DNA of 64,000 bases from Rhodocyclaceae bacterium (lineage in GTDB: Bacteria; Pseudomonadota; Gammaproteobacteria; Burkholderiales; Rhodocyclaceae): NCBI GenBank assembly GCA_016718525.1, contig JADKDD010000002.1:1488001-1552000 (forward strand). Reading direction: 5' to 3'. The notes beneath the pieces were generated by a model. The model was not told the DNA's origin and did not search any database. It saw only the letters and a program-made list of their open reading frames with translations. How positions within the stretch are numbered: position 1 is the first letter of the stretch; every line of letters starts with the position of its first letter. This document shows positions 51,025 to 58,747 of the stretch, in pieces. A program made the position numbers and the translations under genes.

Positions 51025-51393
51025 TTAAGCGGACGGTGTGTCACCAGCACCAACTGGTGGCTTGCCAGTTTCCCGCGCATAAAAGATGCAACTGAGGAAG
51101 AAAACTAGGGCGAGGACCAGCTCCGCAACCGCAAGCCAGCGGCTCGTGCCAACATCGGATGTGGCGCGAACGACTCCCTCGGTGATGTAGGCCAACGCAA
51201 GGAATGATGCCCATTGATGTGTATATCGGCGTCCGTGCAGGATTCCAAAAAGTGGCAGTAATAGTGGCAACGCTTTGAGCCCCAGTGCTGACCCGCCAGA
51301 GCGCACTGGGGCAAGCCAGAACTCCCACGCGAGACACAGAAATATCAGCGAAATGAGACTAATGATGGCACAAAGGTTCAGTTGCTTGGTCAT
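51025..51393 (-). CDS. DUF2069 membrane protein with repeat-encoded C-terminus
   Basis: Integral membrane protein of 122 residues with about four helices and unknown function. The conserved DUF2069 part includes ALPLLLPLFGILHGRRYTHQW and EGVVRATSD. The last ten residues, PVGAGDTPSA, are encoded by a dispersed repeat copy just before the stop codon. The gene is coupled to the WrbA-like gene upstream (ATGA overlap at 51390-51393) and is convergent with leuA, with 25 bases between. Confidence 0.88.
   Translation of the reverse strand: MTKQLNLCAIISLISLIFLCLAWEFWLAPVRSGGSALGLKALPLLLPLFGILHGRRYTHQWASFLALAYITEGVVRATSDVGTSRWLAVAELVLALVFFLSCIFYARETGKPPVGAGDTPSA
51032..51057 (-). repeat. Dispersed 26-bp repeat, copy H (C-terminus of DUF2069 gene, sense)
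   Basis: On the minus strand: CCAGTTGGTGCTGGT, then GAC, then ACACCGTC, one mismatch from consensus. It encodes PVGAGDTPS at the extreme C-terminus. Confidence 0.85.
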
Positions 51394-51986
51394 GCAGCTA
51401 GCTTCATGGCAACAATTGCCAGCCGCTTCCCAAGGGCCTGGGCCAGGACTATTTCATCCGGAGTGCACAATGTACTGCCATCAGGACCGGTAACATGGCT
51501 CGCGCCGTATGGTGTTCCGCCTGATTTGGTCAGTCCGAGTTCGGTTTCTGTGTAGGGAATTCCGACCAGCACCATGCCGTGATGCAGGAAAGGCAACGCC
51601 ATTGATAACAGTGAGGACTCTTGCCCGCCGTGCATGCTTGACGACGATGTAAAGACAGCAACGGGCTTGCCCGCCAGTGTGCCCGCAAGCCATTGCGGTG
51701 CGGTTGAGTCAATGAAGTACTTAAGTGATGCTGCCATGTTGCCAAACCGAACGGGGCTACCAAAAGCAATACCAGCACAATCTTCCAAATCGGAAAGTTC
51801 AACGTAAGGTGGTCCTGAATCCGGGATGTCGGCTGACACGCTCTCACAAACACTGGACACTTTGGGGACAGTTCGCAGGCGGGCGGTCACCCCAGGCACC
51901 AGCTCTACACCTTTGGCAATCCAGCGCGCCAGTTCTCTAACTGAGCCATGCTGACTGTAATAAAGAACCAAAACCTCGCACGACAT
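51390..51986 (-). CDS. wrbA: WrbA-like NAD(P)H:quinone oxidoreductase
   Basis: Flavodoxin-like FMN enzyme reducing quinones by two electrons, 198 residues. VLVLYYSQHGSVRELARWIAKGVE is the FMN-binding start, GSPVRFGNMAASLKYFID is conserved in WrbA, and FTSSSSMHGGQESSLLSM forms the next flavin loop. It is the first of a two-gene unit with the DUF2069 protein and is divergent from yihY. Confidence 0.9.
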   Translation of the reverse strand: MSCEVLVLYYSQHGSVRELARWIAKGVELVPGVTARLRTVPKVSSVCESVSADIPDSGPPYVELSDLEDCAGIAFGSPVRFGNMAASLKYFIDSTAPQWLAGTLAGKPVAVFTSSSSMHGGQESSLLSMALPFLHHGMVLVGIPYTETELGLTKSGGTPYGASHVTGPDGSTLCTPDEIVLAQALGKRLAIVAMKLAA

Positions 51987-52024
51987 CTCGATTAACAGCC
52001 TGTCTTATACAATTCGAAGATTAT

Positions 52025-52876
52025 ATGTGGCTTCTTTCCCCCTTTCGCTTAGTCCATCGAACCGCAAAGCGCTTTCATACCGAGAGGTTTGTGCAAACGG
52101 CGGCAGCCCTTTCGTTTACCACGCTATTGGCGCTGGTACCCATGATTGCAGTCGCCTTCGCGCTGATTTCGCAGTTTTCGTTCGCCAGCGATTTGGGCTT
52201 GGCGCTGGAGAAGTTTCTTTTGGCGACTTTGCTTCCAGAAAAGGCTGGTACCTTGATCGCCAAATACCTTGGGCAGTTCGCGCACCGAAGCGAACAGGTA
52301 ACTGTTATCGGTATGACAGCGCTTGCGATAGTCGCATTGATGCAAATGCTGACGATTGAACATGCTTTCAATGCCATTTGGCGCATCGATCAAAGACGAC
52401 CTTTCGTCCGTCGAGTGACCATGCATACCGTCGCCTTGTTGCTTGGCCCGATTATCTTTGGCGCTGCGTTGGTTGCGCTCACGTTCATAGCAAGCGCATC
52501 GCTGGGTTTGGCCGACGAACCCCAATGGGTACATGCGTCGGTCAACAAAGGATTGTCGTTTGCAGTTCTCATGGCATTGTTTGCTTTGCTCTACTGGCGC
52601 GTGCCGAATACCGAGGTGCCGCCGTTACACGCTTTGTTTGGCGGTCTGGTTGCAGCCGGAGGATTTACGGCGCTGCAAAAACTATTCACGCTGTACATAA
52701 TAAAATTACCTTCTTATACAATAATTTACGGCGCATTCTCGGCTGTACCAGTATTTTTGAGTTGGATTTACGGTTCTTGGACGGTCATCCTCATCGGTGC
52801 GTTGCTTGTTGCCGAAATGTCGCCCGCGCCGAACCCGCCAAATCGGCGCGGATTAAGACGAAAGTCCTTGCTGTAG
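52025..52876 (+). CDS. YihY/BrkB family inner-membrane protein
   Basis: Integral membrane protein of 283 residues with about six helices. RFVQTAAALSFTTLLALVPMIAVAFALIS is the family N-terminal region (span given), WRIDQRRPFVRRV follows, and LPSYTIIYGAFSAVPVFLSWIYGSWTVILIGALL is the C-terminal signature (span). These proteins were once called ribonuclease BN, wrongly; the function is unknown. The 3' end overlaps the proposed rpsP promoter. Confidence 0.9.
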   Translation: MWLLSPFRLVHRTAKRFHTERFVQTAAALSFTTLLALVPMIAVAFALISQFSFASDLGLALEKFLLATLLPEKAGTLIAKYLGQFAHRSEQVTVIGMTALAIVALMQMLTIEHAFNAIWRIDQRRPFVRRVTMHTVALLLGPIIFGAALVALTFIASASLGLADEPQWVHASVNKGLSFAVLMALFALLYWRVPNTEVPPLHALFGGLVAAGGFTALQKLFTLYIIKLPSYTIIYGAFSAVPVFLSWIYGSWTVILIGALLVAEMSPAPNPPNRRGLRRKSLL

Positions 52877-52896
52877 ATTGCAAATTTCGCTAGAAT
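52868..52896 (+). promoter_or_regulatory. Putative sigma-70 promoter of rpsP operon
   Basis: TTGCTG (52868-52873) and TAGAAT (52891-52896) with a 17-base spacer. Transcription would start near 52903, 26 bases before rpsP. The -35 overlaps the yihY stop codon. Confidence 0.45.
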
Positions 52897-52928
52897 TATC
52901 GGCTTTTCACAGAATACGAGAGAACGAT

Positions 52929-53183
52929 ATGGTGGTTATCCGTCTCGCGCGTAGTGGCGCCAAGAAGCGTCCCTTTTTCAACATGGTAGTTACCGATTCG
53001 CGCAACCGTCGCGATGGTCGCTTTGTTGAGCGCATTGGTTTTTACAATCCAAAAGCCGCTCAATCCGAGCCGGGCTTGGTGATCGATATGGTCCGCCTTG
53101 AGTTTTGGCAAGGCCATGGCGCACAGTTATCTTCAACCGCGGCGCGCCTTGTAAAGCAGGTGGCGGCAAAGAAGGCGGCGTAA
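52929..53183 (+). CDS. rpsP: 30S ribosomal protein S16
   Basis: Small-subunit assembly protein of 84 residues. MVVIRLARSGAKKRPFFNMV and DSRNRRDGRFVERIGFYNP are S16 hallmarks. The ATG at 52929 is preceded by a GAGAGAACG purine stretch. It is the first gene of rpsP-rimM-trmD-rplS. Confidence 0.98.
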   Translation: MVVIRLARSGAKKRPFFNMVVTDSRNRRDGRFVERIGFYNPKAAQSEPGLVIDMVRLEFWQGHGAQLSSTAARLVKQVAAKKAA

Positions 53184-53198
53184 AAGCCGCTTAGCCTG

Positions 53199-53705
53199 AT
53201 GATAGTTTTGGGGCGGATTGTTGCCCCATATGGTGTCCAGGGTTGGTTACGCCTTCATGCGTTTGGGGACGAGCCCTTGGCATGGGGGCAGATGCAAAAT
53301 CTTTGGTTTAGTGCCGACGAAAATGCCCAGGCAGAACATTGGCGAGCCATTGACCTGGAGCAGGTCAAAAATCACGGCGACAAGGTTGTAATCAAGTTCA
53401 AGGATATTTCGGACCGCGATTCAGCTGAACGTTTCGCACCGTGCTTTGTTGGCGCGCCACGGGAGGCATTGCCAAAAACATCGGCGGACGAATACTACTG
53501 GTCTGATTTGATCGGGTTGACGGTAGTGAATTTGTCGGATGCCAACCTCGGTAAGGTAAAAACACTGCTTGAGTCAGGTGCCAACGAGGTGTTGGTTGTA
53601 GAAGGCCCGGATCGGCAACGGTTGTTGCCTTTTGTGGCGCAGATTGTCAAATCTGTCGATTTGAAAAGGAAGTTGGTGGTTGTTGATTGGGAAGCAGACT
53701 GGTGA
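53199..53705 (+). CDS. rimM: Ribosome maturation factor RimM
   Basis: Assists 30S head assembly and binds S19. The 168 residues have the N-terminal barrel (GRIVAPYGVQGWLRLHAFGD) and the C-terminal PRC barrel (YYWSDLIGLTVVN, LLPFVAQIVKSVDLKRKLVVVDW). It lies in the S16 operon, 15 bases after rpsP. Confidence 0.96.
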   Translation: MIVLGRIVAPYGVQGWLRLHAFGDEPLAWGQMQNLWFSADENAQAEHWRAIDLEQVKNHGDKVVIKFKDISDRDSAERFAPCFVGAPREALPKTSADEYYWSDLIGLTVVNLSDANLGKVKTLLESGANEVLVVEGPDRQRLLPFVAQIVKSVDLKRKLVVVDWEADW

Positions 53706-53724
53706 GTCGATCGGTGGTGATGCA

Positions 53725-54468
53725 ATGACACTACGGTTCGATGTCGTGACGCTTTTTCCGGAAATGTTTTCTGCCGTTACAGAGTCGGGAATTACGCGAC
53801 GGGCACTTGAAAATGGTTTGTGGGAACTGGCAACATGGAATCCGCGGGATTGCACTACGGATGCACGTCGAACCGTCGATGATCGTCCATATGGTGGTGG
53901 TCCTGGAATGGTGATGATGGCCGACCCGCTGGAGCAAACCGTAGCGCTTGCGAAGTCTGCATCCAAAAAGAATGCGACGGTTATTTATCTGTCGCCGCAA
54001 GGAATGCCGCTGACACAAAAGTTTGCGTCGGATTTGGCAGAAACTAGCGGAGCAATATTGTTGTGCGGTCGTTACGAAGGTGTCGATGAACGGGTAATTG
54101 AACGGTGCGTTGATATTGAACTCTCGCTCGGTGATTTTGTGTTGTCGGGCGGAGAGCTGGCTGCGATGGCGTTGATTGATGCGTGCGTCAGGCAGCTTCC
54201 CGGAGCCTTAAACGATGTTAGTTCGGCAGCTGAAGACTCGTTTGCCGATGGATTGTTGGATTGTCCGCACTACACGCGGCCTGAGAATTATGAGAATTGT
54301 GTCGTTCCAGATGTTTTGTTGTCTGGAGATCATGCGAAAATACGACGTTGGCGGTTGAAGCAAGCGTTGGGAAGGACCTCGATGAGACGCCCGGATCTTT
54401 TAAAGAATCGGGTGTTGAGTCAGGAAGAAGCAGAACTGTTGGCGGAATTTTGCCGCGACTGCAATTAA
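53725..54468 (+). CDS. trmD: tRNA (guanine-N1)-methyltransferase TrmD
   Basis: Methylates G37 of tRNAs using SAM, 247 residues. RFDVVTLFPEMFSAVTESGI is the N-terminus, DDRPYGGGPGMVMMADPLEQ and LLCGRYEGVDERVIERCVD form the knotted SAM site, and DFVLSGGELAAMALIDACVR completes it. The ATG at 53725 gives the usual start. Confidence 0.97.
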   Translation: MTLRFDVVTLFPEMFSAVTESGITRRALENGLWELATWNPRDCTTDARRTVDDRPYGGGPGMVMMADPLEQTVALAKSASKKNATVIYLSPQGMPLTQKFASDLAETSGAILLCGRYEGVDERVIERCVDIELSLGDFVLSGGELAAMALIDACVRQLPGALNDVSSAAEDSFADGLLDCPHYTRPENYENCVVPDVLLSGDHAKIRRWRLKQALGRTSMRRPDLLKNRVLSQEEAELLAEFCRDCN

Positions 54469-54542
54469 AAACTGCATCTAACAGACCTTAAACCAGTCTG
54501 CTCTGGATGTAAGGCCACTGGCCATTGGAAATTGGAGAAGTT

Positions 54543-54812
54543 ATGAACTTGATAGATCAGTTGGAACAGGAAGAAATAGCGCGTTTAGGGAAAGTCATTC
54601 CCGAGTTCTCACCAGGAGACACATTAATCGTCAGCGTCAACGTTGTCGAGGGTGAACGCAAACGGGTTCAGGCATTTGAGGGTGTTGTGATTGCGAAACG
54701 CAATCGCGGTTTGAATTCAAGCTTTATCGTCCGAAAAGTATCGTCGGGTGAAGGCGTTGGTTTTGCGAACTTACAAACATGCTTAGTGTTTTCGTTTGTC
54801 GCGTTCAATTAA
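54543..54812 (+). CDS. rplS: Ribosomal protein L19, C-terminally truncated
   Basis: Large-subunit protein at the subunit interface. The first 72 residues are normal L19 (MNLIDQLEQEEIARLGK, GDTLIVSVNVVEGERKRVQAFEG, VVIAKRNRGLNSSFIVRKVS, SGEGV). Then, at about base 54759, the expected ERTFQTYSP... end, some 45 residues, is replaced by 17 unrelated residues ending at 54812. From about 54783 the DNA is the antisense of the folE2 3' end. The product would have 89 residues instead of about 115-130. This could be a real deletion or rearrangement, or an assembly join. No second rplS is in the window. Confidence 0.85.
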   Translation: MNLIDQLEQEEIARLGKVIPEFSPGDTLIVSVNVVEGERKRVQAFEGVVIAKRNRGLNSSFIVRKVSSGEGVGFANLQTCLVFSFVAFN

Positions 54813-55589
54813 TGCATATGCTGAATGGTTATGGATGGATTCAAAATTTTCACTTTCGACGACATAGGCGTCGACGCGGGCATCAGCGTTAAGAATACCG
54901 GCGACATCACGCACCAGATCTTCAACAAACTTCGGATTATCGTAGGCGCGTTCGGTTACGTACTTCTCGTCCGGACGCTTGAGCAGACCGTAGAGCTCGC
55001 ATGACGCTTGCTGTTCGGCAACCTGAACCAATTCTTCTATCCATACGAATCGGTTTGTGGTCGCAGTAATGGTCACATGTGATCGCTGGTTGTGAGCGCC
55101 ACGTTCGGAAATTTTCTTCGAGCATGGACAAAGGCTGGTAACAGGAACAACAACCTTCATCGTCTGGGTATAGTTTCCGCCCTCTTTAACCTCGCCGGTA
55201 AAAGTTACGTCGTAATCCATCAAGCTTTTCACGCGTGAAATTGGCGCGGTCTTGTTGATGAAATAAGGAAAGCTCATTTCGATCAATCCAGTTTCAGCTT
55301 CGAGTCGTACGACCATTTCCCTGAGCATCGTCTCGAAACTCTCGACAGAAATTTCGCGCTCATGGGCATTGAGGATTTCCACGAATCGCGACATGTGGGT
55401 ACCCTTGAAGTTGTGTGGTAGTCCAACATACATATTGAAGGTCGCAATGGTGTGCTGAACCCCGGCACCCTTATCAAGCACTTTCACCGGATGTCTGATT
55501 GCCTTGATTCCAACCTTATTGATTGGCAATTGGCGAGAGTCAGCACTATTTTGTACATCCGGAATCGAATCGGGGTGCCTGCTATTCAT
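54783..55589 (-). CDS. folE2: GTP cyclohydrolase FolE2 (type IB)
   Basis: Metal-dependent first enzyme of folate and queuosine pterin synthesis, 268 residues from the ATG at 55589 (MNSRHPDSIPDVQNSADSR). VVVPVTSLCPCSKKISERGAHNQRSHV (span) holds the metal cysteine, and VESENFESIHNHSAYALIERD is the conserved C-terminus with the other ligands. The C-terminal end is intact, so the junction with rplS did not damage this gene. It is downstream of dxs, as usual in Burkholderiales. Confidence 0.95.
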   Translation of the reverse strand: MNSRHPDSIPDVQNSADSRQLPINKVGIKAIRHPVKVLDKGAGVQHTIATFNMYVGLPHNFKGTHMSRFVEILNAHEREISVESFETMLREMVVRLEAETGLIEMSFPYFINKTAPISRVKSLMDYDVTFTGEVKEGGNYTQTMKVVVPVTSLCPCSKKISERGAHNQRSHVTITATTNRFVWIEELVQVAEQQASCELYGLLKRPDEKYVTERAYDNPKFVEDLVRDVAGILNADARVDAYVVESENFESIHNHSAYALIERDKRKH

Positions 55590-55657
55590 GATTTGCTTGC
55601 TCGCCAGTTTGCCAATGTTGGTGCGGGGAAGGACTATATCAATTCCGACAAAAATAC

Positions 55658-57538
55658 TCAAGTATTGTCCGTCGTGGGCGATCGGGATTGTGCCGCAAGG
55701 AATGCACGGATCTTTTCGATCAGGCCATCAGCATCCAAGCCTATTGACTTTAGGAGCAGCGACGCGTCGCCGTGATCCACAAATTGGTCGGGTAAGCCGA
55801 TGCGTAAAAGCGAACAAGAGGCTCCAATTTCCTCGATCGCGCGGGCAATTTCACTTCCAGCTCCACCGATAATTGCGTTTTCCTCGACAGTTACTATTAG
55901 TCGATGGCCGGCGGCAATATTCTGGACAAGCTCGGTATCAAGTGGTTTGACGAAACGCATATTTGCAACGGTCGCGCCAAGGATTTCGCCAGCGACCAGA
56001 GCAGGTGGCACCATGGAACCAAATGCCAACAACGCAATATCAGTCCCTGACCGGCAAATGATGCCCTTTCCGAGTTCGATTTCGTCCAGCGCGCTGTCGG
56101 GCAATCGCCCGGTTCCGCTCCCTCGCGGATAGCGCACGGCCGCCGGTCCCGGATAGTTGTAGGCCGTTGTCAACATCTGTCGGCATTCAGCTTCATCACT
56201 TGCCGCCATGACAATCATGTTCGGAATGCAAGTCATATATGAAAGATCAAATGCACCGTTGTGCGTACCGCCATCGGCACCAACCAACCCACCGCGATCA
56301 ATTGCAAACGTGACATCCAGATTTTGCAGGGCGATATCGTGAATTAACTGGTCATATGCGCGTTGAAGGAAGGTCGAATAAATAGCAACAACCGGCTTAA
56401 GGCCCTCACATGCCAAGCCAGCAGCATAGGTCAGCGCGTGTTGCTCGGCGATGCCGACGTCAAAGTATCTTCCAGGATACTGTTCGGCGAATTGGACCAT
56501 ACCTGATCCTTCACGCATCGCGGGCGTAATGCCGATCAATCGGTCATCAGCCTTTGCCATATCGCACAACCATGATCCGAATACTTGGGTATAGGTCAGT
56601 TTTCCAGCTGGCTTCCCAGTGTCAATGCCGTTGTTTGTGTCAAATTTCGACACACCGTGATATAGCACTGGATCCGCCTCTGCCAGTTTGTAGCCTTGTC
56701 CTTTACGGGTGATGATGTGCAAGAACTGCGGACCCGTGAGTTCTTTCAGGTTAATCAGCGTTGGTATCAGCACGTCCAGATCATGCCCGTCAATCGGACC
56801 GATGTAGTTGAACCCCAGTTCCTCGAAAAGAGTTCCAGGTGTAATCATGCCCTTGACATGCTCCTCGACACGGCTCGCAAAACTAAGCATGCTCGGCATG
56901 GTGGCGAAAACCTTTTCACCGGCACGTCTGGCCGCGTTAAACGTCCGGCCTGAAAGTAGTCGAGCCAAATAATTGTTTAGCGCCCCCACCGCTGGAGAAA
57001 TCGACATATCGTTGTCATTGAGGATCACCAACAAGTTTGCATCAATAACGCCAGCATTGTTCATTGCCTCAAACGCTTGCCCTGCCGACATTGCACCGTC
57101 GCCAATAATCGCAACCACGCGACGATCCTCGTTCTTGTGTTTAACTGCAACTGCCATGCCAAGTGCAGCTGAAATAGACGTTGACGAATGTCCGACCCCA
57201 AATGTATCGAAGTGACTCTCGCAACGGCGCGGAAATCCTGATACACCGTCAATCATGCGCAGCCGAGCCATGCCCTCCCTGCGGCCGGTCAGAATCTTGT
57301 GCACGTAAGTCTGGTGACCGACGTCCCAAACCAGGCGATCGTACGGAGTATTGAAAACATAGTGCAGGGCGACCGTGAGTTCGACCGTGCCCAGGTTCGA
57401 CGAAAGATGACCCCCCGTCTTCGATACCGACTCCAACAAAAACGTCCGCAGTTCGGCAACCAATTCAGGAAGCTGTTCAAGACTTACCCGCCGCAGATCA
57501 TCCGGGTAGGAAATCGAGTCAAGTATTGGGTAGCTCAT
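55658..57538 (-). CDS. dxs: 1-deoxy-D-xylulose-5-phosphate synthase
   Basis: First enzyme of the MEP isoprenoid pathway, condensing pyruvate and glyceraldehyde 3-phosphate with ThDP. The 626 residues are full length. WDVGHQTYVHKILTGR, the ThDP motif GDGAMSAGQAFEAMNNAG and the catalytic glutamate in DVGIAEQHALTYAAGLA are present. The start overlaps the ispA stop by one base (TAATG). Confidence 0.97.
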   Translation of the reverse strand: MSYPILDSISYPDDLRRVSLEQLPELVAELRTFLLESVSKTGGHLSSNLGTVELTVALHYVFNTPYDRLVWDVGHQTYVHKILTGRREGMARLRMIDGVSGFPRRCESHFDTFGVGHSSTSISAALGMAVAVKHKNEDRRVVAIIGDGAMSAGQAFEAMNNAGVIDANLLVILNDNDMSISPAVGALNNYLARLLSGRTFNAARRAGEKVFATMPSMLSFASRVEEHVKGMITPGTLFEELGFNYIGPIDGHDLDVLIPTLINLKELTGPQFLHIITRKGQGYKLAEADPVLYHGVSKFDTNNGIDTGKPAGKLTYTQVFGSWLCDMAKADDRLIGITPAMREGSGMVQFAEQYPGRYFDVGIAEQHALTYAAGLACEGLKPVVAIYSTFLQRAYDQLIHDIALQNLDVTFAIDRGGLVGADGGTHNGAFDLSYMTCIPNMIVMAASDEAECRQMLTTAYNYPGPAAVRYPRGSGTGRLPDSALDEIELGKGIICRSGTDIALLAFGSMVPPALVAGEILGATVANMRFVKPLDTELVQNIAAGHRLIVTVEENAIIGGAGSEIARAIEEIGASCSLLRIGLPDQFVDHGDASLLLKSIGLDADGLIEKIRAFLAAQSRSPTTDNT

Positions 57539-58431
57539 TAATTTTTTCGGACAACGATGTAGTCAGTAAGTTGGTGGAGACGCAACGCATTGTCGCCGAA
57601 ACTTGACAGGGCCTCATGCGCCTCCATACAAAGCCGGTCAGCAAATGCACGGGCTGGCTTTGAGCCGAGTAACGTCAGGTAGGTTGCCTTGTTCGCTGCC
57701 GCGTCTTTCCCCGCAGTTTTTCCGAGCGCATCAGTACTTGCTTCCGCATCAAGAATATCATCGATAACTTGAAACAATAAGCCGATCCTGTTGGCGAAAC
57801 GGCCCAGATTGTGAAGTTCATCAGGATGTGCGCCGCCGACATGGGCGCCGAGTAGCGTCGCTGCTTGTATCAATTGACCGGTCTTTTGAACGTGCATGAA
57901 TTCCAGTTCGACAATTTCCAGTGATTGCCCAGTGGCCGCCAGATCAATCGCCTGGCCGCCAGCCATTCCACGCGAACCCGCCGCATTAGCCAACAGCGCG
58001 AGCATGTCCAACTGCCGTTCCGCTGTTACGTTTGGGATGGATTGCGCTGCGATATGAAATGCCAAAGACTGCAGAGCGTCGCCAACCAAAAGGGCGGTTG
58101 CCTCATCGAATTGAACATGACAGGTCGGTTTTCCACGACGCAAAACGTCATTGTCCATCGCGGGCAAGTCATCATGCACCAATGAATAAACGTGAATCAT
58201 CTCTACTGCGGACGCAATTTGATCCAGAGCGGCAAGTGGAGCACCGAAGATTTCGCCAGCTGCATGGCAAAGCAATGGACGCACACGTTTGCCTCCGCCA
58301 AGGGTTACGTAGCGCATTGCCTGGTGCAGGCGAACTGGCGGACTGTCTGCAGCGGGAAGGTAACTCCCCAGCGCCTGCTCAATCCTCTCCTGAATCAACT
58401 GTTGCCAGATAGGGAATCCAGCAACCGTCAC
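57538..58431 (-). CDS. ispA: Farnesyl diphosphate synthase
   Basis: Prenyltransferase making C15 farnesyl diphosphate, 297 residues. The first Asp-rich motif is VHDDLPAMDND (about residue 90) and the second is FQVIDDILDAEAS (about 220). GGGKRVRPLLCHAAGE is the isopentenyl diphosphate site. It is coupled to xseB (4-base overlap) and dxs (1-base overlap). Confidence 0.95.
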   Translation of the reverse strand: MTVAGFPIWQQLIQERIEQALGSYLPAADSPPVRLHQAMRYVTLGGGKRVRPLLCHAAGEIFGAPLAALDQIASAVEMIHVYSLVHDDLPAMDNDVLRRGKPTCHVQFDEATALLVGDALQSLAFHIAAQSIPNVTAERQLDMLALLANAAGSRGMAGGQAIDLAATGQSLEIVELEFMHVQKTGQLIQAATLLGAHVGGAHPDELHNLGRFANRIGLLFQVIDDILDAEASTDALGKTAGKDAAANKATYLTLLGSKPARAFADRLCMEAHEALSSFGDNALRLHQLTDYIVVRKN

Positions 58432-58673
58432 AAACCACCTCCACCGGAAATGTCGGGTGGCGCATCAAATTCCCGAAGTAAATCTTGTTCAAGCACTTGA
58501 ATACGGCCTTCGGCTTCCGCTAAGGTGTCCTGACACTGTCGAATCAGCCGAGCGCCGCGCTGGTAAGCCTCGAGAGCATCACCAAGCGGAATGTTGCCTG
58601 CCTCAAGGGAGGCTACGATCGCTTCGAGTTCGAGCAGTGAAGACTCAAAGCTGTTTGGCGCAGGTGTATTCAT
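58428..58673 (-). CDS. xseB: Exodeoxyribonuclease VII small subunit
   Basis: Small helical subunit of exonuclease VII, 81 residues. SFESSLLELEAIVASLEAGNIPLGDALEAYQRG (span) is the family core. It heads xseB-ispA-dxs-folE2. The large subunit gene xseA is not in the window. Confidence 0.95.
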   Translation of the reverse strand: MNTPAPNSFESSLLELEAIVASLEAGNIPLGDALEAYQRGARLIRQCQDTLAEAEGRIQVLEQDLLREFDAPPDISGGGGL

Positions 58674-58713
58674 GATTCAGTATTAGTAGGACGATCCAAA
58701 TATTGGCAATCCG

Positions 58714-58739
58714 CCAGTTGGTGCTGAGCGCACGCCGTC
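58714..58739 (+). repeat. Dispersed 26-bp repeat, copy I (intergenic)
   Basis: CCAGTTGGTGCTGAG, then CGC, then ACGCCGTC: two mismatches at bases 14-15. It lies between the xseB start and the stop of the ATPase gene, 9 bases from that stop. The flank TGGCAATCC matches copy G. Confidence 0.8.
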
Positions 58740-58747
58740 AGATTTTC

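Noticed and set aside
7173..58739. Interpretation of the repeats as a CRISPR array or integron attC sites
   Set aside because: Copies are kilobases apart without spacer units, there are no cas or integrase genes, and the long attC-type palindrome is lacking.
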